From assembly GCF_031082405.1 (NCBI RefSeq), contig NZ_JAVHJU010000057.1, forward strand, positions 502,096 through 566,095: a stretch of DNA of 64,000 nt, read 5' to 3'. Below the pieces are notes generated by a model. The model was not told the DNA's origin. It ran no database searches and saw only the letters and a program-made list of their open reading frames with translations. This stretch comes from Amycolatopsis sp. A133. GTDB lineage: Bacteria; Actinomycetota; Actinomycetes; Mycobacteriales; Pseudonocardiaceae. The position numbers and the translations under genes are program-made. Positions within the stretch are counted from its first letter, which is position 1; every line of letters begins with the position of its first letter. This document shows, piece by piece, positions 25,559-32,534 of the stretch.

Positions 25559-26116
25559 CTAGCGCGCCGCCCGCCGGTCGAGGACCTTCAGCGACTGCTC
25601 GCACCACCGCCGGTTCTCCCGCTCGAACGACAGGCCCCGCATCAGCGTCAGGTAGGGGCCGATCCGCTCGGCTTCGGCGAGGTAGTCGTCTTCGAAACGG
25701 CCGTCCAGCAGCCGTGCGCGGAGCCGCTCGTAGCCGGCGATCTTGGCCTCCGCCCTGGCCATCCGCTCCGCCAGTGCGCGCCGGACCGCCGCCTCGTCGC
25801 CCGCGTCCACGGCCTGGACCTGCACCAGCAGCTCGTCGCGGATCACACCCGGGCGGGGCGGGCGCGCCGTGAAGCCGTGCAGTGCCCGGTGCCCGGCTTC
25901 GGTCAGCGAGAACAGCCGCTTGTCCGGACGCCGCTCCTGGTGGACGACCCGGGCGCGGACCAGGCCGTCGGCCGCCATCCGGTCGAGCTCCCGGTAGAGC
26001 TGCTGCGGGGTGGCCGCCCAGAAGTTCGCCACCGACGCGTCGAACCCCTTGGCCAGGTCGTAGCCCGACGCCTCGCCCTCGAGCAGCGCGGCCAGCAGCG
26101 CGTGCCGCAGTGCCAT
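25559..26116 (-). CDS. PadR family transcriptional regulator
   Basis: 185 residues. The winged-helix N-terminus is typical (MALRHALLAALLEGEASGYDL, FWAATPQQLYRELDRMAADGLV), followed by the PadR C-terminal dimerisation helices (ERMARAEAKIAGYERLRARL). ATG 26116 is the natural start. The perfect palindrome TCAACTAGTTGA lies three bases upstream of the start codon, and a close relative lies at the promoter of the upstream NTF2 gene, so the protein probably represses its own operon. Confidence 0.9.
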   Translation of the reverse strand: MALRHALLAALLEGEASGYDLAKGFDASVANFWAATPQQLYRELDRMAADGLVRARVVHQERRPDKRLFSLTEAGHRALHGFTARPPRPGVIRDELLVQVQAVDAGDEAAVRRALAERMARAEAKIAGYERLRARLLDGRFEDDYLAEAERIGPYLTLMRGLSFERENRRWCEQSLKVLDRRAAR

Positions 26117-26118
26117 GC

Positions 26119-26130
26119 TCAACTAGTTGA
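26119..26130. promoter_or_regulatory. PadR operator candidate TCAACTAGTTGA
   Basis: A perfect 12-bp palindrome overlapping the stop of the NTF2-like gene and directly preceding the padR start. It matches 10 of 12 positions of the site at 26530-26541. Confidence 0.65.
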
Positions 26131-26512
26131 CTGCTTCGCGCTGGATCCGGTCGAACTGCGCGGTCATCGCCTCCGCCAGCGCCTGCGCCGCCGACAGCGG
26201 CCGGACCATCACGGTGAACTCGTCGATCAGGCCGTTGCCGTCGAGGTGCAGGAAGTCGCAGCCCTCGACCCGCACGTCGCCGATGCGGGCCTCGAAGACG
26301 AGGGCGTGGTCGCGGCCCTCGGCGCCGGTCAATTCGCGCACGTAACGGAAGTCCTCGAACACGCGCAGCACGCCGCGCAGGATCGCGGCCGTGATCGCCT
26401 TGCCCGGGTACGGCCGGAACGCCACCGGGCTGCGGAAGACCACGTTCTCCGCCAGCGTCGCGGCCATGGCGTCGGGATCGCGCGCCTCGACGGCTTTGCG
26501 GAAGCTGCTCAT
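26123..26512 (-). CDS. Nuclear transport factor 2 / SnoaL-like protein
   Basis: 129 residues of the NTF2-like fold: an N-terminal helix (FRKAVEARDPDAMAATLAENVVFRSP) leading into beta strands (DHALVFEARIGDVRVEGCDFLHLDGNGLIDEFTVMVRPL). The D-x-x-H-L-D segment lines the usual cavity. Members bind small hydrophobic ligands or act as isomerases or cyclases; the ligand is unknown. It sits just upstream of padR in the same direction, so it is the likely regulated gene. Confidence 0.85.
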   Translation of the reverse strand: MSSFRKAVEARDPDAMAATLAENVVFRSPVAFRPYPGKAITAAILRGVLRVFEDFRYVRELTGAEGRDHALVFEARIGDVRVEGCDFLHLDGNGLIDEFTVMVRPLSAAQALAEAMTAQFDRIQREAVN

Positions 26513-26529
26513 ACCCTCACCTCATGTAC

Positions 26530-26541
26530 TCAATTTGTTGA
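26530..26541. promoter_or_regulatory. Second PadR operator candidate in the NTF2-padR promoter
   Basis: On the minus strand the sequence is TCAACAAATTGA, in the 84-bp gap between the FadD-like gene and the NTF2 gene, about 18 bases before the NTF2 start. It has the same TCAAC/TTGA arms and spacing as the palindrome at 26119-26130. Confidence 0.6.
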
Positions 26542-26596
26542 CTATGTCGCCGTGAGCGTACCTCCTTTCGCCAAAGGCCGGCTGCCGTATAACGCC

Positions 26597-28192
26597 CTAC
26601 ACGTCGGCGCTGCGAGGCTCGTACCGGGCACGCAGCGCCTTCTTGTCCGGCTTGCCCAGCCCCGTCATCGGCAGCGACGCCGCCACGATCACCTGCTTGG
26701 GCACGTGCACCGGGCCCTTGCGCTCGCGGACCGCCGCCTGGATCTCGGCCGTGAGCCGCTCGATCGCGGCGTCGTCGTGGTCCGCGTCCTCCCGCAGCAC
26801 CACGACCGCCGTCACCGCCTCGCCCCACTTGTCGTCCGGGGTGCCGATCACGCCGACCTGGGCGACCGCCGGGTGCTCGGCCACGACGTCCTCCACCTCG
26901 CGGGGGAACACGTTGAACCCGCCCGTGACGATCATGTCCTTGACCCGGTCGACGATGAACCAGAAGCCGTCCTCGTCCTCGCGGGCGACGTCGCCGGTGT
27001 GCAGCCAGCCGTCGCGGAACGTCTCCGCCGTCACCTCCGGCAGGTTCCAGTACCCGCCGGCGAGCAGCGGGCCCGCCACGCAGATCTCGCCCGGCTCGCC
27101 GGGCGCGACCGGGGTGCCGTCCGGGCCGAGCAGCGCCGTGCGCAGGAAGGCCGACGGACGGCCGCAGGACGCCAGGCGCGCGTCGTCGTGGTCGCCCTTG
27201 GCGAGGTAGCTGATCGCCATCGGCGCCTCGGACTGGCCGTAGTACTGGGCGAAGATCGGCCCGAACCGGTTGATGGCCTCGCGCAGGCGCACCGGGTTGA
27301 TCGAGGCGGCCCCGTAGTACACCGTCTGCAGCGAAGACAGGTCGCGCGTGCGCGAGTCGGGGTGGTCCATCAGCGCGTAGAGCATGGTGGGCACGAGCAT
27401 GGTCGCGGTGATCCGCTGCTCTTCGATGATCCGCAGGACCTCGGCGGGGTCGAACTTCGGCACCACGATCAGCGAGCCGCCCTTGAGCAGGGTCGGGGCG
27501 AAGAACGCCGCGCCGGCGTGCGAAAGGGGGGTGCAGATGAGGAACTTCGGCGCTTCAGGCCACTCCCACTCGGCGAGCTGGATCTGCGTCATCGTGGTCA
27601 TCGCCTGCGCGGTGCCCATGACGCCCTTGGGCTTGCCGGTCGTCCCGCCGGTGTAGGTGATCGAAACGACCTGGTCCGGCGGCAGCGCGACGGGCTCCAA
27701 CGGCTCTGGCCCGAACGTCGCGGCGGCCGCCGTCAGGTCCTTGCCGACGTGGGCCAGCGGCTCGGGCACCGGCCCGATGGTGAGCACCTGGGTCAGGCCG
27801 GGGACCTTTTCGAGCAGGCCGAGCGCGCGGTCGACGAAGGCGGGCACCGGGTCGATGATCAGCGTGGTGATGCCGGCGTCGGCGAGGATGTAGGCGTGGT
27901 CGTCGAGCGACCCCAGCGGGTGCAGCGCGGTGCGCCGCGAGCCCTGCAGCTGACCGGCGGCGATGATGAGCAGGACTTCCGGCCGGTTCAGCGACAGCAG
28001 CGCGACCGGCGCGCCCGTGCCGGCGCCGAGCGCCTCGAAGGCCTGGGCGTACTGGCTGACCTGCTCGGCGGTCCGGCCGCCGGTCATCGTGGTGTCGCCC
28101 AGCACCATGACCGGCTTGTCCCGGTGCCGTTTCAAGGCCGAGACGACCAGGTGGCCGAGGTGGTTCGGATACCGCATCGCCTGCTCGTCCAT
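26597..28192 (-). CDS. Fatty-acyl-CoA synthetase-like AMP-binding enzyme
   Basis: 531 residues of the ANL superfamily. The phosphate-binding loop is SITYTGGTTGKPKGV, the A4-A5 region YYGQSEAP, the adenylate motif DGWLHTGDVAREDEDGFWFIVDRVKD, the hinge GGFNVFPREVEDV and the catalytic lysine GLGKPDKKAL. It would activate a carboxylic acid (probably fatty or aromatic) as the AMP ester, then the CoA thioester. ATG 28192 follows AAGGGA at good spacing. An AACACGTT-centred site upstream suggests TetR/KstR-like control of lipid genes. Confidence 0.88.
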   Translation of the reverse strand: MDEQAMRYPNHLGHLVVSALKRHRDKPVMVLGDTTMTGGRTAEQVSQYAQAFEALGAGTGAPVALLSLNRPEVLLIIAAGQLQGSRRTALHPLGSLDDHAYILADAGITTLIIDPVPAFVDRALGLLEKVPGLTQVLTIGPVPEPLAHVGKDLTAAAATFGPEPLEPVALPPDQVVSITYTGGTTGKPKGVMGTAQAMTTMTQIQLAEWEWPEAPKFLICTPLSHAGAAFFAPTLLKGGSLIVVPKFDPAEVLRIIEEQRITATMLVPTMLYALMDHPDSRTRDLSSLQTVYYGAASINPVRLREAINRFGPIFAQYYGQSEAPMAISYLAKGDHDDARLASCGRPSAFLRTALLGPDGTPVAPGEPGEICVAGPLLAGGYWNLPEVTAETFRDGWLHTGDVAREDEDGFWFIVDRVKDMIVTGGFNVFPREVEDVVAEHPAVAQVGVIGTPDDKWGEAVTAVVVLREDADHDDAAIERLTAEIQAAVRERKGPVHVPKQVIVAASLPMTGLGKPDKKALRARYEPRSADV

Positions 28193-28218
28193 CCCGGTCC
28201 CTTTCACGGCGCCACGCT

Positions 28219-28236
28219 AGAACACGTTACTGTTCT
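28219..28236. promoter_or_regulatory. Inverted repeat AGAACA-N6-TGTTCT upstream of the FadD-like gene
   Basis: The sequence TAGAACACGTTACTGTTCT contains both perfect six-base arms and an internal AAC-N2-GTT. This resembles the t-n-n-AAC-nn-GTT-nn-a motif known for mycobacterial KstR, a TetR regulator of lipid/sterol catabolism. It lies 27-44 bases before the start codon. Confidence 0.5.
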
Positions 28237-28299
28237 GGACAAGATACGGCGATCGGGACGGGTTTGTCAGCTTGACGACGAAGTGGAACAGGTTTCAGT

Positions 28300-28334
28300 G
28301 ATCCGGGGGACACGCGCCGCGCGTCCCCCGGATC
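28300..28334. terminator. Hairpin downstream of the SurE gene
   Basis: A 17-bp stem with one mismatch: GATCCGGGGGACACGCG pairs with CGCGCGTCCCCCGGATC across a one-base loop. It lies immediately after the SurE stop codon (minus strand), within the gap to the FadD-like promoter. Confidence 0.8.
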
Positions 28335-28338
28335 CGCC

Positions 28339-29316
28339 TCAGCCGGGCAGCCGGCCGGTGTAACCGCGGTTGACCGCGACCGCCGACACGCTCACGTACC
28401 CGTCGAACAAGGCCTTCGTGTCACTGCCTTCTTCGAACTGCGGCGCCGGTGTCACCGGGTTGTACGAAAGCTGGTACGTCCCGTCGCCCGACGGCACGTA
28501 CGTCACCCAGCCCTGCGCCACCCGGCCGACCGACGTCCAGCGCACCGGCGACGGCCCGGACCCCGGCGTGACGTCCGGCTGGTTCACGTTCACCAGCACC
28601 ATGTCCCGCACGAGCGACCACACCCGGGGCGACGCGAGCAACCGGACGACGACGTCGGCCGCGGCCGCGTAGGTCTCGGTCGACGGCGGGGGTGCCACGC
28701 GGGTGCCGGCGCTGACCGCCACCGTCGGCACGCCCCGCTCGACCGCCGCGGTGGCCGCGCCGACCGTGCCCGACAGGTTGATCGAGACGTCGGTGTTGGG
28801 GCCCGCGTTGACCCCGGAAACGACCAGGTCCGGGCCGTTGGTCCAGCCGAGCCGCTGCGGCAGGACGCCGGTCAGCGCGAGCTCGACCACGTCCGCCGGG
28901 GTGATCGACGGGCTGCCGGGAACGCAGGGGACGCTGCCTTGGCAGGCGCCCAGCACCAAGCCGTGCCCCGGCGCGTTCGCGCAGTCGGCCGCGAACTCGG
29001 CGGGCACCGCCAGCGGTGTCGCCACGGCCGCCGCCGGTGACCCCGCCGTCGACCGGCTCTTCGCGCCCTGTGATGCCCACGGGCCGACGATCGCCACATC
29101 GGCTCCGGCCCGGCACAACGCCTGCCGGAGCACGTAGATGCCCCGGCCGTCCGAGCCGTCGGGCTTCGCCGCCTGCACCGAGTCGTCGTTGACCAGCAGA
29201 ACCTTCTTGCCCCCCAGCGAAACCGGTTGATCGGGCCGCGGACTGGCTTGGGCGGGCACGGCCAGCGCCAGGGCAACCAGCGCTGCGACCGCGACGCGCA
29301 AACCCTTGAACCGCAT
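28339..29316 (-). CDS. Secreted SurE-family 5'/3'-nucleotidase
   Basis: 325 residues. A Sec signal peptide (MRFKGLRVAVAALVALALAVPAQA) precedes a SurE domain with the metal motif VLLVNDDS (D-D), the P-W loop (IVGPWASQGAKS) and the signature GPDLVVSGVNAGPNTD. SurE enzymes dephosphorylate nucleotides or polyphosphate. The family is normally cytoplasmic; export is seen in some actinomycetes. GAGGAGG precedes ATG 29316. Likely role: extracellular phosphate release. Confidence 0.87.
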   Translation of the reverse strand: MRFKGLRVAVAALVALALAVPAQASPRPDQPVSLGGKKVLLVNDDSVQAAKPDGSDGRGIYVLRQALCRAGADVAIVGPWASQGAKSRSTAGSPAAAVATPLAVPAEFAADCANAPGHGLVLGACQGSVPCVPGSPSITPADVVELALTGVLPQRLGWTNGPDLVVSGVNAGPNTDVSINLSGTVGAATAAVERGVPTVAVSAGTRVAPPPSTETYAAAADVVVRLLASPRVWSLVRDMVLVNVNQPDVTPGSGPSPVRWTSVGRVAQGWVTYVPSGDGTYQLSYNPVTPAPQFEEGSDTKALFDGYVSVSAVAVNRGYTGRLPG

Positions 29317-29398
29317 CGCCACCTCCTCATCTGTTCGGAATCGGATGGCCAGGGTAGCGAGAACCGCGGTGGCGGGGAGGTGTTTCGGTGGTTTCGAC

Positions 29399-29431
29399 GG
29401 TGAGCCCGCCCCGGTGCGGGGCGGGCTCACC
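29399..29431 (-). terminator. Terminator of the secreted alpha/beta-hydrolase-like gene
   Basis: A perfect 14-bp stem GGTGAGCCCGCCCC with loop GGTGC. It lies 23 bases after the stop codon at 29454 and upstream of the SurE start, so it separates the two minus-strand genes. Confidence 0.85.
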
Positions 29432-29453
29432 ACAAAAATTCCATTGTGGACGG

Positions 29454-30854
29454 TTACGGCACCGGGGCCGCCTGGGCCCTGGCCACGGCCTCGTCGCGGT
29501 CGGGTTGCAGCAGGTAGCCCGCCCGCAGGGCCCGGTCCGCCGCCGCGGTGAACTTGGCGACGTAGGTGGCGTGGTCCGGGTAGAGCTGCCGGATGCGCGC
29601 CGGCGTCAGCGGCGTGGTCGTGCCCAGCAGCAGGCACGCGCCCGGCACGTTGCCGCCGCTGTTGTTGGGCGAGTAGGACGCCACCGGGACGTCCAGGTCG
29701 GGCAGCCGGACGCCGCCGAGGGCGTTCTGGTCGCCGTCGCGCAGGATGATGAGGTTGAGCAGCATCGCGATCGGCGCGGCCGTGGGCGGGGCCGCGCCGC
29801 CGCGCGCCCAGCGGTCCAGGTAGCGGAACGCGGCGTTTTCCGCATAGCGGAACGTCATGCTGTTGACCGGCTTGTCGCACGTCGTCGGGGCGCCGCCGTT
29901 GATCGACTTGTCCCGGGCGTTGGCCGCGTTGTACAGGTTGAGGCCATACTGGTCGGCGTGCGCGGTGCCGGCGACCTCCCACGTGCGCACGAGCGCGGTG
30001 TCCTGCCGGACCGAAGCCGACGCGATGACGTCGGTCTCCGACTGCAGGACGAACACCGGGACGCCGAGGTCGGTGCGGATCCGGGCCGACAGCGGGCCGA
30101 CGACGCCGTCGCCGATCGGGGCCGCGAGCGCGGCCCGGCCGTGGATCATGAAGCCGTCGTGGTTGCGCCGCACGGGCTGGATCGCGTTCGCGTAGGTGGT
30201 CAGCCGGAGCGCGGACTGCGAGTGCCCGGTGCCGAGGACGACCGACGGCGTCCGGCCGCCCAGCAGCTGCGGGGTCGCCCGGATCGCCTGCGCGGCCTGG
30301 GCGAAGACGTCGTAGGACAGTGCGTCGCTGCTGAGGTTCACGGCGCCGTACCGGGCGGGGTCGAGGCTCTTGAGCTTGTCGGCCCCGGCCTTCTGGGTCG
30401 TGACGCCGACGTAGGCGTAGCCCTCGCGGATGAAGTGCTCGTAGGACTGCGAGAAGTCCACCGGGATGTCGACGCCGAAGCTGACGTTGAGCCATTCGAC
30501 CACGACCGTGCCGGTGAACCGCGCGGCATCGCGCGGGCGCACCACGACCAGCCGGGTGGTGTACGGGTTGCCGGTGGTGGCCACGCGCGTGGCCCAGCGG
30601 CCGTCTTCGGTCCACAGACCCACCTGGTCGAACGTGTCGGCCTGACCGGACAGAAGGTACTCCTCCTCGACGTACCCGCGGGAGGCGAGGTCGAGGACGC
30701 CTTGGGCGCCGCTGACCGGCCAGCCCCGTCCGGCGTTCGCGGGTACCGCGGCCACGGTGGGCGCCGCGGCGGACGGCGCGGCTTGGGCCGTGGTCCCGGT
30801 GAGCACCGGGACCGATAGGAGCACGGTCAGCAGCACGAGCAGGGCTCTGCGCAT
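29454..30854 (-). CDS. Secreted alpha/beta hydrolase domain protein
   Basis: 466 residues with a signal peptide (RRALLVLLTVLLSVPVLTG ... AQA). The conserved 'alpha/beta hydrolase domain-containing' pattern is present: VVVEWLNVSFGVDIPVDF, YAYVGVTTQKAG, the nucleophile region VVLGTGHSQSALRLTTYAN (G-x-S-x-S, Ser as candidate nucleophile), VFVLQSETD for the acid and EVAGTAHADQYG for the histidine. The substrate is unknown; an ester is likely. ATG 30854 is preceded by AGAAGGG. It is divergent from the sigma factor gene across a 317-bp gap. Confidence 0.82.
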   Translation of the reverse strand: MRRALLVLLTVLLSVPVLTGTTAQAAPSAAAPTVAAVPANAGRGWPVSGAQGVLDLASRGYVEEEYLLSGQADTFDQVGLWTEDGRWATRVATTGNPYTTRLVVVRPRDAARFTGTVVVEWLNVSFGVDIPVDFSQSYEHFIREGYAYVGVTTQKAGADKLKSLDPARYGAVNLSSDALSYDVFAQAAQAIRATPQLLGGRTPSVVLGTGHSQSALRLTTYANAIQPVRRNHDGFMIHGRAALAAPIGDGVVGPLSARIRTDLGVPVFVLQSETDVIASASVRQDTALVRTWEVAGTAHADQYGLNLYNAANARDKSINGGAPTTCDKPVNSMTFRYAENAAFRYLDRWARGGAAPPTAAPIAMLLNLIILRDGDQNALGGVRLPDLDVPVASYSPNNSGGNVPGACLLLGTTTPLTPARIRQLYPDHATYVAKFTAAADRALRAGYLLQPDRDEAVARAQAAPVP

Positions 30855-31171
30855 GGGTAAACCCTTCTGGTGGTCGACGGCGGCGAGCGGCTCCAGCCTC
30901 GCCACCGTCCACATCGGACAATGGGCGGTGACCGGTCCGGCCACCGCCTTTGTCTTCTACTCGACGGTAATGACGAGGGCAACGCCGGGCCCGCGAACCG
31001 GCCGGAACCCACCCGGGAACGCTCAGGGATGTGACAAGTCCACGTGCCCGGCACTCGCCGCGCGCGAAATCCGGGAAAGTGCTTTCGGGGCCGCAACCTT
31101 GCGCAGGGGTCACTCGTTGCGCGACTATCTCGGGACGTTCTGCACGTGCATCCGCACGGCGAGGGGGTGTG
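30855..31171. other. Divergent intergenic region
   Basis: 317 bases between the secreted hydrolase gene (minus) and the sigma factor gene (plus). Both promoters must lie here. The segment TTTGTCTTCTACTCGACGGTAATG near 30950-30973 is less GC-rich than the rest, but I cannot assign promoter boxes with confidence. No gene is visible. Confidence 0.4.
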
Positions 31172-32503
31172 GTGACCGAAGTGGCGCCGGCGGTGGCCGG
31201 GACGACGGACGTCCCGAGCGACGCGGCCTTGATCGCGGCGGTCCGCGGTGGCGACATCGCGGCGTACGGCGAGCTCTACGACCGGCACCTCGCCGCCGCC
31301 CGCCGGGTGGCGGCCGCGATCGCGGCCGACCGGGCGGAGCGGGAGGACCTGATCGCCGAAGGATTCACCCGCGTACTGCGGATTCTGCGTTCCGGCGACG
31401 GCCCGGACGAGGATTTCCGGCCGTACCTGCTGACGACCATCCGGAACACCATGATCAGCTGGCGCCGGCGCGACTCGGCCGTTTCGCTGGTGGCCGAGGT
31501 GCCGGACGTCCTGCCGGGTGCCGGCAGCGACGAGCCGGTGGGCAGCCGGATGCACGCCACGGTCGCCGCGGACGCGTTCGCGAGCCTGCCCGAGCGGTGG
31601 CGGACGGTGCTGTGGCGGACCGAGATCGACGGCGAACCGCCCGCGCGGATCGCCGAGGACCTCGGGATGACGCCGAACGGGGTGGCCGCGCTGGCCTACC
31701 GGGCCCGGGAGGGCCTGCGTCAGGCCTACCTGGACCAGCACGTTCCCGCCGCCCGGCGGCGCAACTGCCGGAACGTCACCGGCCAGCTGGCCCGGTGGGT
31801 GCGCGACGGCATCTCCGACCACAAGGCGCACCGGATCGCCGCCCACCTCGACCGCTGCCCGGACTGCCGGGAGCTGGCCGCCGGTCTCCGGCAGCTGAAC
31901 GAGGAGCTGCCCGCCGCGGTGGCCCCGCTCATCCTGGGCGTCCCGATCGTCTCGCAGTGGTTGTCCACCACCGGTTCGCTGGCCACCTCCGGTGCCGCCA
32001 CCGGCACGAGCGCGTCCGCGCTGTCGTGGGCCACGGCGGCGAAGGTGGCCGCCGCGGGCGCGGCCCTGGTCACGACGGTGACGATCGGAGCGAGCAGCTC
32101 CCCCGACGCTCCGCCGCCGCTCTCCGGCGGCGAAGGCACGACGACCCAGCCCGTGCGGACCGGGCCGCAGGCCGGCTCCCGCGCCGGTGTCCCGCCGGGC
32201 GGCGTCGCGCCGACGTCGGACGCCGGCGCGTCCGGGCCCGCGGTTCCGGGCGTGGAAACGACCGGAACGCAGCCGGCGGCCGGGGCCGCGGAATCCGGGT
32301 CACCGGCGGCGGCGGGCAACGGGAACGGCAACAACGGAAACGGGAACAACGGCAACGGGAACAACGGCAACGGGGTCGGGAACAACCCGGACAAGGAAGC
32401 CGCGAAGGAATCCAAGCAGGCGGCCAAGGAGTCGTCGAAGGCCGCGAAGGAATCCTCGAAAGCCTCGAAGAAGGCCGAGAAGACGAAGAACCCCGGGGAA
32501 TGA
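31172..32503 (+). CDS. Sigma-70 family (ECF) factor fused to zinc-finger anti-sigma-like and membrane region
   Basis: 443 residues. Region 2 spans ~18-100 (FTRVLRILRSGDG, LLTTIRNTMISWRRR) and region 4 ~130-185 (LPERWRTVLWRTEIDGEPPARIAEDLGM, VAALAYRAREGLRQ). A zinc-binding anti-sigma motif follows: HLDRCPDC with H225, C229 and C232. Next are hydrophobic helices, the clearest at ~286-306 (SWATAAKVAAAGAALVTTVT), then a ~100-residue Pro/Gly/Thr-rich stretch, NGNG repeats (~383-405) and a Lys/Ser/Ala-rich tail. Normal ECF factors are ~180 residues. It therefore looks like a membrane-tethered sigma factor with its own regulatory module. Start is one of two adjacent GTGs. Confidence 0.85.
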   Translation: MTEVAPAVAGTTDVPSDAALIAAVRGGDIAAYGELYDRHLAAARRVAAAIAADRAEREDLIAEGFTRVLRILRSGDGPDEDFRPYLLTTIRNTMISWRRRDSAVSLVAEVPDVLPGAGSDEPVGSRMHATVAADAFASLPERWRTVLWRTEIDGEPPARIAEDLGMTPNGVAALAYRAREGLRQAYLDQHVPAARRRNCRNVTGQLARWVRDGISDHKAHRIAAHLDRCPDCRELAAGLRQLNEELPAAVAPLILGVPIVSQWLSTTGSLATSGAATGTSASALSWATAAKVAAAGAALVTTVTIGASSSPDAPPPLSGGEGTTTQPVRTGPQAGSRAGVPPGGVAPTSDAGASGPAVPGVETTGTQPAAGAAESGSPAAAGNGNGNNGNGNNGNGNNGNGVGNNPDKEAAKESKQAAKESSKAAKESSKASKKAEKTKNPGE

Positions 32504-32529
32504 CCCGGCGCCACGCGGCGCCGGGTCAT
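32500..32529. terminator. Bidirectional terminator
   Basis: A perfect 13-bp stem ATGACCCGGCGCC with loop ACGC, starting at the sigma factor's stop codon and ending just before the stop of the convergent PQQ-type dehydrogenase gene. Confidence 0.88.
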
Positions 32530-32534
32530 CCCGC

